Assembly (NCBI GenBank): GCA_964609215.1
Contig: CAZSQZ010000018.1
Coordinates: 1-64,000 of the forward strand
Direction: 5' to 3'
DNA: 64,000 nt
From: JABDKJ01 sp964609215
GTDB lineage: Bacteria > Bacteroidota > Bacteroidia > Flavobacteriales_D > JABDKJ01
In this document: piece after piece, positions 32,258 through 40,515 of the stretch
Numbering within the stretch: the first letter of the stretch is position 1
Layout: each line of letters starts with the position of its first letter
Translations under genes and position numbers: made by a program
The notes under the pieces: generated by a model
What the model was told of the DNA's origin: nothing
What the model saw: the letters and a program-made list of their open reading frames with translations, nothing else
Databases searched by the model: none

Positions 32258-33673
32258 TTATTTTCCTGAGCCACTTAGAATTGTAATTACGGTATAACCT
32301 AATATCTTAAAATCTACTGCAAGGCTCATATTCTCAATATAAAGAAGGTCAAATTTTAATCGTTGAACCATTTCGTCAACATTTTCAGCATATCCATATT
32401 TTACCTGACCCCATGAAGTTATTCCTGGACGTACCTTATGTAAGTGCCTATAGTGTGGAGCCTTCTCCATAATTTTATCTATGTAAAACTGTCTTTCGGG
32501 CCTTGGTCCAACAAGGGACATATCTCCTTTTATTACATTAAAAAATTGTGGAAGTTCATCTAATCTTAATTTTCTCAACCTTTTTCCAAAAGTGGTAATT
32601 CTCTTATCATTATCACTTGATAATTGAGGGCCGCCTTTTTCTGCATCAATATGCATGGTTCTGAACTTATAAATGTTGAACGGTCTATTGTATCTACCAA
32701 TTCTTTCCTGACTAAAAAATATTGGACCTTTAGAGTTAATACGAACTCCAATTGCAAGAAATAGATATAAAGGGCTCAATAGAAATAAGGCTAAAAAAGA
32801 AACTGAAAGGTCTATAATTCTTTTTACCGATCTTTGCCAAACAGGCATTATTTCCGAGTTTACTTCAATAAGTGGTGTTCCGAAAATGCTTGTCATTCTT
32901 ACTGAACCGCTCATGATATCATAAATATCAGGGGTTATTTTAACCTGAACTTTATTTCCCTCTATTTCATTTAGTATTTTACCTAATATGCTATGTTCCT
33001 GAGATTCTATTGCGATAATTACCTCCTCAATCTCTTGGTTGTCAATTATTTGGCTTAAATTCTCGAAACTGCCCAAATAGTTTATTCCATGTTGTTCTAA
33101 TAAATTACTTTTTTCATTTATTCTCACATAACCTTTAAAGATAAAACCTGGAGACTTTTCTAGACTATTAATTTCATCAAATATATTCTGAGCTTTTTGG
33201 CCTGAGCCTATTAGTAGGGTGTTGAAGCCAATTTTTCCAGTATGAACTTTTTTTACTACCCGGCTGGTAATAATAATTCTTGGAATGAATGTTAGAATAA
33301 AGTGTAAAGAAAAAAGTACTGCAAAAGAATGATAATAGTCCTTATAGTTTGAAATCTGATCGTCTAAAATTAGAACGAAGAAAAGAATTAATACTCCAAT
33401 AAGAGTGCTCAATAATGTTTGACCTAGCTCTTTGATTCGGTGTCTTCTAAATATTTTGTTGTAGGTTCCAAATGCGTAATAAAAGATTATCCAACAAACG
33501 GGAATGATCATTAAGCCTAGATAAAAATTATCATCATAGGCTATTTCAATATTATAACCAAAGGCTCTAGGCTCAAGTTCTTTTTTTCTATAGTAATAAA
33601 AAATCCACCAAGAGGCGATTGCCATTAAGTAGTCAAATAGAATATAAGTTGTTCTGAGTAAGGCCTTATTCAT
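32258..33673 (-). CDS. Polyprenyl glycosylphosphotransferase (WcaJ/WbaP-like sugar transferase)
   Basis: 471 aa. The N-terminal part has four to five membrane segments (from LFDYLMAIASWWIFYYY), a cytosolic Rossmann-like CoA-binding-type domain (GFNTLLIGSGQKAQNIFDEI), a re-entrant hydrophobic helix (RIIDLSVSFLALFLLSPLYL) and the catalytic bacterial sugar transferase domain: FFSQERIGR, FNIYKFRTM, the Asp-Glu dyad in LRLDELPQ, SLVGPRPER, and VRPGITSWGQVK. Such enzymes transfer a sugar phosphate from a UDP-sugar to undecaprenyl phosphate, starting exopolysaccharide or O-antigen synthesis. Its ATG overlaps the stop of the upstream lipoprotein gene by one base (TAATG), so translation is probably coupled. 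The sugar substrate cannot be read from sequence. Confidence 0.93.
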   Translation of the reverse strand: MNKALLRTTYILFDYLMAIASWWIFYYYRKKELEPRAFGYNIEIAYDDNFYLGLMIIPVCWIIFYYAFGTYNKIFRRHRIKELGQTLLSTLIGVLILFFVLILDDQISNYKDYYHSFAVLFSLHFILTFIPRIIITSRVVKKVHTGKIGFNTLLIGSGQKAQNIFDEINSLEKSPGFIFKGYVRINEKSNLLEQHGINYLGSFENLSQIIDNQEIEEVIIAIESQEHSILGKILNEIEGNKVQVKITPDIYDIMSGSVRMTSIFGTPLIEVNSEIMPVWQRSVKRIIDLSVSFLALFLLSPLYLFLAIGVRINSKGPIFFSQERIGRYNRPFNIYKFRTMHIDAEKGGPQLSSDNDKRITTFGKRLRKLRLDELPQFFNVIKGDMSLVGPRPERQFYIDKIMEKAPHYRHLHKVRPGITSWGQVKYGYAENVDEMVQRLKFDLLYIENMSLAVDFKILGYTVITILSGSGK

Positions 33674-34551
33674 TAATCCGTATAGATCAATTTGAGGTTA
33701 TCCAATAAAATAATTGGATCATCGGTTTCTTTGGTTGCTTCAATAAACACTTCATAATCGCCTTGTTCTCCGAGCTGACTTAAAATAGGTGTGAAAAAGA
33801 CGTAGGCTTTCTTCCAAACTAATTCATTATTCTCATCGAAACTGGAATTGAAACCAACGAAGGGAATTTCATTTACGGCAACATTATCATTTCGCATTCC
33901 CACCACGAAACGATTATTGTTTTTATAATTTAATTCCAAGTATATATTTCTATTGAAAAGAATATCTAAATCAGCTATAGTCTGGGCTTGATAAAAATCA
34001 TTTTCGTCCGTTAATTCAATTGACCCGCAACCTTGCCCTTCAAAAACAATACTTGGATCTTGTACGGTGGTAATAGTAACTTCTGAAAGAGGTCTATTCT
34101 CTAATTTTACAAAAGCTTCTTCAAAGTCTTCATGCCAGTAGTTTAAACCATTAGGAACATATTTTACGACAGGATTTAGCTCTGTACTTTCCTCAGGTAA
34201 TAAATCTATCTCTCCCAAATAGTTTTCAAAAAAAGGATAGAGTGTTCTGTCATTTGAGACGCTATTATTAAATATACCCGCACCTACTCTTACTGAATGT
34301 TTCCCAGAAGGTACGGGTATTCTAGCAGGAATTTCATAGATGCCATCTAATTGTTCATCAATAAAAACCCAAGCATCCCTGATATTAGAGGAAGATGTTC
34401 CTTCATTTACTGTAAAATCCGGATCTCCAGGCTCTCTGGTTTCTACATTGATTTCATTGATTTCAATAAATGAAGGAATTTCCTCACTGGGATTTATTGA
34501 ATCGCAAGATGCAATTAAGCTAAGAAAGGCTAGAATTAAGAGTCGATTCAT
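33673..34551 (-). CDS. Lipoprotein of unknown function
   Basis: 292 aa with a lipoprotein signal: a hydrophobic stretch and lipobox SLIASC with Cys16. The mature part is a beta-rich two-part protein with a DAWVFIDEQLDGIYEIPA segment and GKHSVRVGAGI, which resemble PEGA/carboxypeptidase-regulatory-like strands, and a C-terminal half with a VFEGQGCGSIEL motif and KAYVFFTPILSQ that reads like a jelly-roll. No family recognised. It lies between the Gfo/Idh gene (2-base gap) and the glycosylphosphotransferase (1-base overlap), so it is cotranscribed with polysaccharide-type genes and may act at the envelope. Confidence 0.85.
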   Translation of the reverse strand: MNRLLILAFLSLIASCDSINPSEEIPSFIEINEINVETREPGDPDFTVNEGTSSSNIRDAWVFIDEQLDGIYEIPARIPVPSGKHSVRVGAGIFNNSVSNDRTLYPFFENYLGEIDLLPEESTELNPVVKYVPNGLNYWHEDFEEAFVKLENRPLSEVTITTVQDPSIVFEGQGCGSIELTDENDFYQAQTIADLDILFNRNIYLELNYKNNNRFVVGMRNDNVAVNEIPFVGFNSSFDENNELVWKKAYVFFTPILSQLGEQGDYEVFIEATKETDDPIILLDNLKLIYTD

Positions 34552-34553
34552 TT

Positions 34554-35534
34554 TTAACTTATTTTTAATGAAAGATCTAGTTTCTCTATAATTTTCAGAG
34601 CCAGATCAAGAGCATCACGGCCATCTTTAACGGAGACAACCGGAGTCTTATTTTCTTCTACAGAATAATAAAAAGATTTTAATTCTTCTAAAATCGCATT
34701 ATTAGGCTCAATTTTTGGTTGATCAAAGAAAATTTCTTTGGCCCCTTTACCTTCGCCCAATTCAATTATCATTGACAATGGATCCTTATCCCCAATGACA
34801 TCTTTCATTTGAACTACTTCTGATTTCTTTTCTAAGAAGTCCACGGAAATGTAAGCGTTAGATTGAAAAAATCTGGTCTTTCTCATGTTTTTCATAGAAA
34901 TTCTACTTGCAGTAAAATTTGCAACACATCCATTTTCAAATTCTACTCTTGCATTACAAATGTCAGGAGTATTACTTAATACGCTTACACCACTGGCCCT
35001 TATTTCTTTAACTGGAGATCTAACTACGCTTAACACGATATCAATATCGTGAATCATTAAATCCAAAACTACAGATACATCTGTTCCTCTAGGGTTAAAT
35101 TGAGCAAGCCTATGAGACTCCAAAAACATTGGATTATCAATGTAATTTTTAACAGCAAGAAATGCCGGATTGAAACGTTCTACATGACCAATTTGAACTT
35201 TGAGATTGTTTTTTATGGACAAGTTTAAAATTTCGTTTGCACCAGCAATTGTATCTGCAATGGGCTTTTCAATAAATAAATGTTTTCCATTGTTTAAACC
35301 TTCTCTGGCACAATCTAAATGCGAAAGAGTGGGAGTAACTATATCAATGGCATCTGAAATGGATACAAGTTCTTCTCTACTTTCAAAGGCCTTTACATTA
35401 TATAATTCAGCGGCTGCTGACGCTTTAGTAATATCTGGATCGTAAAAACCCATAAGATCAAATTCCTTTAACTCTTTGAGCAATTTGATATGTATTTTAC
35501 CAAGATGTCCAGCACCAAGTACCCCTATCTTCAT
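34554..35534 (-). CDS. Gfo/Idh/MocA family oxidoreductase
   Basis: 326 aa. N-terminal Rossmann fold with GVLGAGHLGKIH (residues 4-15), acidic end of strand 2 (GFYDPD) typical for NAD(P) binding, and the family EKP motif in LFIEKPIADT. The C-terminal alpha/beta domain carries the conserved HDID segment (MIHDIDIVLSVV). Family members reduce or oxidise sugars and sugar nucleotides, sometimes in surface-polysaccharide pathways. The adjacent glycosylphosphotransferase suggests a nucleotide-sugar substrate, but that is inference. First gene of the four-gene minus-strand run ending at 31,333. Confidence 0.92.
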   Translation of the reverse strand: MKIGVLGAGHLGKIHIKLLKELKEFDLMGFYDPDITKASAAAELYNVKAFESREELVSISDAIDIVTPTLSHLDCAREGLNNGKHLFIEKPIADTIAGANEILNLSIKNNLKVQIGHVERFNPAFLAVKNYIDNPMFLESHRLAQFNPRGTDVSVVLDLMIHDIDIVLSVVRSPVKEIRASGVSVLSNTPDICNARVEFENGCVANFTASRISMKNMRKTRFFQSNAYISVDFLEKKSEVVQMKDVIGDKDPLSMIIELGEGKGAKEIFFDQPKIEPNNAILEELKSFYYSVEENKTPVVSVKDGRDALDLALKIIEKLDLSLKIS

Positions 35535-35550
35535 CCTTACATATTTTTGG

Positions 35551-35582
35551 CAAAACTAAACAAATAGCATAAATCAATTCAA
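35551..35582 (-). promoter_or_regulatory. Candidate promoter for the Gfo/Idh operon
   Basis: On the minus strand TTG (35582-35580), 21 bases, then TAGTTTTG (35558-35551), an exact TAnnTTTG box. It predicts a very short leader of about 10 nt before ATG 35534. The divergent pcm gene starts at 35,649. Confidence 0.4.
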
Positions 35583-35648
35583 AATAAGTATGTTGATTTC
35601 TTTCATCTTATCGGGTTTATTTTGGTTTCGAAAGCTATATTTTGAAAT

Positions 35649-36302
35649 ATGATTCTAGAGAAAGATGGATATAGACAGCAGGGAATGCGCAGAGCATTGG
35701 TTAATGAACTTAAGGAGTTGGGAATCAAGAGTGAAGCAGTCTTAAAGGCTTTTTATGAGGTGCCTAGACACTTTTTTTTAGACACTGCTTTTTTGGAATT
35801 TGCCTATGAGAATAAGGCATTTCCTATTGGTAATGAGCAAACTATTTCTCATCCTTTTACCGTTGCTTTTCAAAGTGAAATGTTGGAGATTGAAAAAGGA
35901 GATAGAGTACTGGAAATAGGAACAGGATCTGGTTTTCAAACGGCTATTCTCGCTGAATTGGGAGCAAAAATAGTTACAATCGAAAGGCATAAAGCTCTTT
36001 ATAAAAAGGCAAAACTATTATTAGGAAAACTCGGTTACAGGGCTTTACATTTGTTGGGAGATGGATTTAAGGGAAGCAAGATAAATGCACCGTATGATTC
36101 AATTATTGTTACCTGCGGAGCACCATTTGTTCCGGACGAATTATTAAAGCAATTAAAACCTGGAGGTATTATGGTTATTCCTGTTGGACAAGGTGAAAAA
36201 CAGAAGATGATTAAAATTGTAGAGGAGAATGGCAATTTTATTAAAAAAGAGGTAGGTGTCTTTTCATTTGTGCCTATGTTACCTGATATTTCTAAATGTT
36301 AA
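35649..36302 (+). CDS. pcm: Protein-L-isoaspartate O-methyltransferase
   Basis: 217 aa, normal family length. It methylates isoaspartyl residues in damaged proteins using S-adenosylmethionine. Visible motifs are VPRHFF (38-43), the FPIGNEQTISHPFTVA segment (canonical GQTISQP with small changes) and the SAM-binding motif VLEIGTGSGFQTA (87-99), then VTIERH and PGGIMVIPVGQG. Divergent from the Gfo/Idh operon and about 106 bases upstream of the outer-membrane barrel gene. A cytoplasmic repair enzyme with no unusual features. Confidence 0.94.
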   Translation: MILEKDGYRQQGMRRALVNELKELGIKSEAVLKAFYEVPRHFFLDTAFLEFAYENKAFPIGNEQTISHPFTVAFQSEMLEIEKGDRVLEIGTGSGFQTAILAELGAKIVTIERHKALYKKAKLLLGKLGYRALHLLGDGFKGSKINAPYDSIIVTCGAPFVPDELLKQLKPGGIMVIPVGQGEKQKMIKIVEENGNFIKKEVGVFSFVPMLPDISKC

Positions 36303-36330
36303 AAAAATATAGGTCTTAAATTCTTAATTA

Positions 36331-36338
36331 TATATTTG
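36331..36338 (+). promoter_or_regulatory. -7 box upstream of the outer-membrane protein gene
   Basis: TATATTTG matches TAnnTTTG exactly and lies about 70 bases before ATG 36409. No TTG is found at the expected -33 distance, so only the -7 element is supported. Confidence 0.4.
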
Positions 36339-36408
36339 TCGCGAAATTTTAATTTACACACATAAAAGACTGATTTACAGTCAAATATAAACCATTAAAA
36401 ATATACAC

Positions 36409-37248
36409 ATGAAATCAAAATTAGTTTTAATAGTAGTTCTTTTAGCAGCATTTAGTTTTAACGCACAAGATTTAACATCTAAAAAAGGAGAGAATTTCTT
36501 ACCAGAAGAAGGTGAATGGGCAATTGGATTGGATGCAGCTCCATTTTTAAATTATGCAGGAAATTTATTCAATTCAGGAAATACAAATCCTGTTGCTAAT
36601 TTTCCCAATAGCATTAATACTATTTATGGAAAAATGTTTATTACGCCAACTTCAGCTTATAGAGCTAAGGTTAGGATAGGATTTAATAGCATGACAAACA
36701 GAGCCTTTGTTACTGATGTAACGAGTACAGACCCTGCTGCTACTGTAGAGGATACAGAAAAAATTTCATCTACATTCATAGGTATTGGAGCAGGAATGGA
36801 GAAAAGAAGAGGGAATTCAAGATTACAAGGAGTATATGGAGCTGAAGCGTTCATTTGGTTCAGTGGACAAAACAGAACTTATGAATATGGAAATGCAATA
36901 ACAGATACAAACCCTTTCAACTTTAATGCTTTTGATCCTTCTTTTGATGGTATCACGGAAAGCAATGCAGGAAGTACTTTTGGGATACAATTAAGAGGTT
37001 TTATAGGTGCTGAATACTTTATCATACCAAAGATTTCTTTGGGTGCTGAATATGGATGGGGTCTTGCGTTTTCAAGTACTGGAGATGGAGAAGTAACCTC
37101 TGAATTTCATGATGGAACTGGGGTGCAATCGGTTACTACAGCAACTGCTGGAGGTTCTTCAGTTAGTTTAGATACAGATATTAATAATGCCATAGCTGCT
37201 GGAGGAGTTTTAGGAGCTTTTAGTTTGAAAGCTCTTTTCCATTTTTAA
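36409..37248 (+). CDS. Outer-membrane beta-barrel-like protein
   Basis: 279 aa with signal peptide (MKSKLVLIVVLLAAFSFNAQ, cleavage after about 20). The mature protein has alternating strands rich in aromatic and Gly residues (EGEWAIGLDAAPFLNYAGN, YRAKVRIGFNS, FIGIGAGMEKRRG, LQGVYGAEAFIWF, IQLRGFIGAEYF, ISLGAEYGWGL) and ends in a strand with terminal Phe (FSLKALFHF), the usual signature of an outer-membrane barrel. It shares pattern with the next protein (EGxxxxxxGxxxxxxYAxxxF), so the pair probably arose by duplication. Followed by a strong terminator, so it ends its own transcript. Function unknown. Confidence 0.85.
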   Translation: MKSKLVLIVVLLAAFSFNAQDLTSKKGENFLPEEGEWAIGLDAAPFLNYAGNLFNSGNTNPVANFPNSINTIYGKMFITPTSAYRAKVRIGFNSMTNRAFVTDVTSTDPAATVEDTEKISSTFIGIGAGMEKRRGNSRLQGVYGAEAFIWFSGQNRTYEYGNAITDTNPFNFNAFDPSFDGITESNAGSTFGIQLRGFIGAEYFIIPKISLGAEYGWGLAFSSTGDGEVTSEFHDGTGVQSVTTATAGGSSVSLDTDINNAIAAGGVLGAFSLKALFHF

Positions 37249-37271
37249 GATAGATCATTTTAAAATATTAG

Positions 37272-37299
37272 AAAGCCCCGGATTCGGGGCTTTTTTTTT
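37272..37299 (+). terminator. Rho-independent terminator
   Basis: Stem AAAGCCCCG with CGGGGCTTT, 4-base loop, followed by a run of nine T. It lies 23 bases after the stop of the barrel gene and only 16 bases before the GTG of the next gene. Confidence 0.9.
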
Positions 37300-37314
37300 A
37301 ACTATTTTTATCTC

Positions 37315-38100
37315 GTGAGAAGGTTTTTTGCTCTTGGAATATTTCTAATCTTATTGTTGTTTTCAAAATTTTCTATTGGACAAGACAGCAAAGTTGGTGA
37401 AGGGACAGTATCATTTGCGATAGGATCCGAAGAATTATTCTCTTATGCCAATAGCATCTTTAGTTCTGATAATCCAAATACAAACCTCTTTAATTTTTCA
37501 AATGGAGATAGTCTGATTGCTTTAAAGTATTTCTATCAAGACAATAAAGCATTTCGGATTTCTATGGGAGTGAATTTTAAGAGTGATAAAAGCGATGAAA
37601 TAATTCAAGCCTTTGATGATGATTTAATTCTTATTCCAAATACGGTAGTTAGGAATGTTTTTATTTCAGAGTTTTTTAGAATAGGAGTTAGATTAGGGTT
37701 AGAAAGAAACTATGGATATAAAAGATGGCGCTATTACCATGGTTTTGATTTCTCTTTTTCATTTCAAACAGGCAGAAATAGATTAATAAATGGAAACCCT
37801 CTGCCTTTATATATTGGCGCGGCTTTGGATGATAAATTAGGGCCAAATATAAGTTTAGGACCAGATTTAATAGGAGGGTTTGAATTCATGTTTTTGCCCA
37901 ATGCGTCCATAGGGATAGAATTGAATTGGGGAGTACGCTTTCTTAGTAATGGTTTTGGTGATCAAATAATCGTTGAGGAGAATGAGTTGGGTCAACCTGT
38001 GGAGGTGCTTCAAGAAGGCTATAGAGAACGAACACAGTTTTTTATCGATAATATTCCGGGAGCAAGAATTAAAGCATTGATATATTTAACAAAAGAATAG
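37315..38100 (+). CDS. Outer-membrane beta-barrel-like protein, paralogue of preceding gene
   Basis: 261 aa, GTG start. Signal peptide MRRFFALGIFLILLLFSKFSIGQ. Strand pattern similar to the previous protein: EGTVSFAIGSEELFSYANS, KAFRISMGVNFKS, FRIGVRLGLERNYG, GFDFSFSFQTG, GFEFMFLPNASIGIELNWGV, ending ARIKALIYLTKE. The terminator in front leaves only about 16 bases for a promoter, so low-level read-through or an overlapping promoter must drive it. Its stop abuts the TTG start of the next gene. Function unknown; a barrel or lipid-facing envelope protein is inferred. Confidence 0.8.
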   Translation: MRRFFALGIFLILLLFSKFSIGQDSKVGEGTVSFAIGSEELFSYANSIFSSDNPNTNLFNFSNGDSLIALKYFYQDNKAFRISMGVNFKSDKSDEIIQAFDDDLILIPNTVVRNVFISEFFRIGVRLGLERNYGYKRWRYYHGFDFSFSFQTGRNRLINGNPLPLYIGAALDDKLGPNISLGPDLIGGFEFMFLPNASIGIELNWGVRFLSNGFGDQIIVEENELGQPVEVLQEGYRERTQFFIDNIPGARIKALIYLTKE

Positions 38101-39144
38101 TTGGTTATAAATTACTCATATCGTTATCTCTTGATCTTAATTACCCTAATGTGCTTGCAGATTTCTTGCAAAGAAGATCCACCTTCTATTGCGAAATGTA
38201 AATTGGAAGTAAGTAAGAAAAGAGTAAGTCAAGGTGAAAAAATAAACTTTTCTTTATCTACGAAACCTATTATTGAGGGAACAAAAGCTAAGTATTATTT
38301 TGATGGAGTAGAACTTGCTGAACAAGAATTAAGTATTAAAAATTTGGCTCTTGGTAAGCATAGGCTTTTAGCCGAAATGATTATTGGTGATTCTATAATA
38401 TGTGATTCCTATAAAACCATAGAGGTGTACTCCGAAATAAAACCAGCCAAACGAGATTTTAGCATTTTAAATAGTTTTTCTCATAATAGTGATGCATATA
38501 CTCAAGGGCTCGTTATGTATGAGGGGAACTTATATGAGGGAACAGGACAGTATGAAGAATCTATGCTGGCTAAAGTAAAACTAGCAAATGGAAGCTATGA
38601 CCGAAAAATAGATCTTCCAGATGAATTTTTTGGTGAAGGGGTTTGTGTTTTAAGGGATAAAATTTACCAGTTGACTTGGCAATCGCAAACGTGTTTTGTT
38701 TATGATTTGAATACATTTGAATTGCAAGATGAGTTCAGTTATAAATCTAAGGAAGGTTGGGGTTTAACCACGGATGGTGAGTTTCTAATTATGTCGGATG
38801 GCACCAATATTTTGACTTATATAAACCCTGAAAACTATGATGAGGTAAAGCAAGTTGAAGTGTATTCAGGTCGCGATAAACAGGTAAATTTAAATGAACT
38901 AGAATATGTAAACGGAGAGATTTTTGCCAATGTATATCAAGAAAATAAAATAGTAATTATTGAAGCTAAATCGGGCAAGGTAACTTCTTTTTTAGACTGT
39001 TCTGAATTAACCATGCTCGCCATGCAAAATGCAAGTAAAAACAGAATTGATGTGCTTAATGGAATTGCTTACAATGAGAAAAAGGGGACTTTGTATTTAA
39101 CTGGAAAATGGTGGCCTACTTTGTTTGAAATTTCTCTCAACTAA
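38101..39144 (+). CDS. Glutaminyl-peptide cyclotransferase-like lipoprotein
   Basis: 347 aa. TTG start directly after the preceding stop, lipobox LQISC (Cys23). Residues about 25-110 form an Ig-like N-domain (KKRVSQGEKINFSL, KPIIEGTKAKYYFDG). Residues about 115-347 match the plant/bacterial five-bladed propeller glutamine cyclotransferase family: FSHNSDAYTQGLVMYEGNLYEGTG, FFGEGVCVL, IYQLTWQ, KEGWGLTTDG, LNELEYVNGEIFANVY, VLNGIAYN and LTGKWWPTLFEI. These enzymes convert N-terminal Gln to pyroglutamate. An envelope-anchored version fits processing of Sec-exported proteins whose mature N-terminus is Gln, which is common in Bacteroidota. Cotranscribed with the barrel gene; its end overlaps the convergent yciO-type gene by 4 bases. 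Confidence 0.88.
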   Translation: MVINYSYRYLLILITLMCLQISCKEDPPSIAKCKLEVSKKRVSQGEKINFSLSTKPIIEGTKAKYYFDGVELAEQELSIKNLALGKHRLLAEMIIGDSIICDSYKTIEVYSEIKPAKRDFSILNSFSHNSDAYTQGLVMYEGNLYEGTGQYEESMLAKVKLANGSYDRKIDLPDEFFGEGVCVLRDKIYQLTWQSQTCFVYDLNTFELQDEFSYKSKEGWGLTTDGEFLIMSDGTNILTYINPENYDEVKQVEVYSGRDKQVNLNELEYVNGEIFANVYQENKIVIIEAKSGKVTSFLDCSELTMLAMQNASKNRIDVLNGIAYNEKKGTLYLTGKWWPTLFEISLN

Positions 39145-39749
39145 ATTTCTCCTATCCCTTGACGAATAACCTCTGGACTATCAGAAGTGCAATCTATAAT
39201 TGTGCTAGCTTCATTATTACAATACCCACCGTCAATAACCAAGTCCACTCTGGTTTTATACTTTTCATAGATTAATTCGGGATCGGTAGTATACTTTAAA
39301 ATTTCATCTTCATCATGAACAGAAGTTGAGATGATCGGATTATTGAGTTCTTTTACAATATCTCTAGGGATATTATTATTTGGAACACGTATACCCACTG
39401 TCTTCTTTTTACTTTTAAAAAGCTTGGGGACATTTCCATTAGCATTAAGAATGTAGGTAAAAGGTCCAGGTAAAGTTCTTCGCATTAACTTGTATACATG
39501 ATTGTCAATGGGCTTGCAAAACTCACTTAGGTGACTCAAATCATAACATACCAGAGAAAAATTAGCTTTCTCTGGTTTAATGCCTTTTATCAACGCTACT
39601 TTTTCAAATGCTTTGTGCTGCATAAGGGAACATCCCAATGCATATACGGTGTCAGTTGGGTAAATAATTACTCCACCATCGGATAGACATTCAACAACCT
39701 TTTTAACCTTTTTCGGATCTGGATTATCGGGATGTATTTTTAAAAGCAT
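39141..39749 (-). CDS. YrdC/YciO-type protein (threonylcarbamoyl-AMP synthase family)
   Basis: 202 aa single YrdC domain without the Sua5 C-domain. Motifs: IHPDNP near the N-terminus, GGVIIYPTDTVYALGC, IKGIKPEKANFSLVCYDLS, PGPFTYILNA, KKKTVGIRVPNNNI, ISTSVHD and STIIDCTSD. The N-terminal IHPDNP and the KxNFSLxC block match the YciO branch more closely than TsaC, whose block reads more like KRRPxxKP. TsaC/Sua5 makes threonylcarbamoyl-AMP for tRNA t6A; the role of YciO proteins is less certain. Two bases separate it from the transaldolase gene upstream. Confidence 0.85.
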   Translation of the reverse strand: MLLKIHPDNPDPKKVKKVVECLSDGGVIIYPTDTVYALGCSLMQHKAFEKVALIKGIKPEKANFSLVCYDLSHLSEFCKPIDNHVYKLMRRTLPGPFTYILNANGNVPKLFKSKKKTVGIRVPNNNIPRDIVKELNNPIISTSVHDEDEILKYTTDPELIYEKYKTRVDLVIDGGYCNNEASTIIDCTSDSPEVIRQGIGEI

Positions 39750-39751
39750 AA

Positions 39752-40417
39752 CTAAGCTGTTACTGCATTTGTCTTTTCATAATCAGCCAAGAATTTTGCT
39801 AAACCAATGTCTGTAAGAGGATGATTTAATAGTCCCATTATAGACTTTAATGGTCCTGTCATTACATCCGCACCGATTTCTGCGCAATTGATAATATGCA
39901 TCGTATGTCTCACAGATGCGGCTAATATTTGAGTTTGATAATTGTAGTTATCATAAATTTCTCTGATTTGAGCTATCAATTCCAGTCCATCTGTTGAAAC
40001 GTCATCCAGTCTTCCTATAAATGGAGAAACATAAGTAGCTCCGGCTTTTGCAGCAAGCAATGCCTGACCAGCAGAGAAAATTAAAGTGCAATTTGTTTTT
40101 ATTCCTTTATTTGAGAAATACCTTAGGGCTTTAACACCTTCTTTTATCATTGGTACTTTGACAACAATGTTTTTATGAAGGCTAGCCAAATGTTCGCCTT
40201 CAGAAATAATTCCTTCAAAATCCGTAGAAATTACCTCTGCGCTTACAGGCCCGTCAACAATATTGCAAATATCTACATAGTGTTTTAAAATATTGTCTTG
40301 CCCAGAAATTCCTTCTTTGGCCATAAGAGAAGGGTTGGTTGTAACACCATCTAAAACGCCTAAGTCTTCGGCTTCTTTTATTTGTTCAAGATTTGCAGTA
40401 TCGATAAAAAACTTCAT
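39752..40417 (-). CDS. Small transaldolase / fructose-6-phosphate aldolase
   Basis: 221 aa, the length of the short TalC/Fsa family. MKFFIDTANLEQIKEAEDLG, the TTNPS motif (26-30), the Schiff-base Lys87 in VVKVPM, CTLIFSAGQALLAAKAGA, a VSPFIGRLDD loop and AASVRHTMHI are all present. It transfers dihydroxyacetone units in the non-oxidative pentose phosphate pathway, or acts as fructose-6-phosphate aldolase; sequence alone does not separate the two. In a two-gene unit with the YciO-type gene. Confidence 0.92.
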   Translation of the reverse strand: MKFFIDTANLEQIKEAEDLGVLDGVTTNPSLMAKEGISGQDNILKHYVDICNIVDGPVSAEVISTDFEGIISEGEHLASLHKNIVVKVPMIKEGVKALRYFSNKGIKTNCTLIFSAGQALLAAKAGATYVSPFIGRLDDVSTDGLELIAQIREIYDNYNYQTQILAASVRHTMHIINCAEIGADVMTGPLKSIMGLLNHPLTDIGLAKFLADYEKTNAVTA

Positions 40418-40515
40418 AAAATTGAGTGTTTATTTTGATAATAAAATTTGTTCAATATTAAATAAAAGTACAAAATATAAGTTTGAAAAAAACGGCTAGT
40501 TATTAAGAGTTTAGA

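Noticed and set aside
31333..35534. The four-gene run as a polysaccharide locus
   Set aside because: Only the glycosylphosphotransferase and perhaps the Gfo/Idh gene fit. There is no flippase, polymerase or cluster of glycosyltransferases adjacent, so a full locus is not claimed.
39141..39749. Fusion or truncation of a Sua5 protein
   Set aside because: The length is that of complete single-domain YciO/TsaC proteins and the ends are intact.
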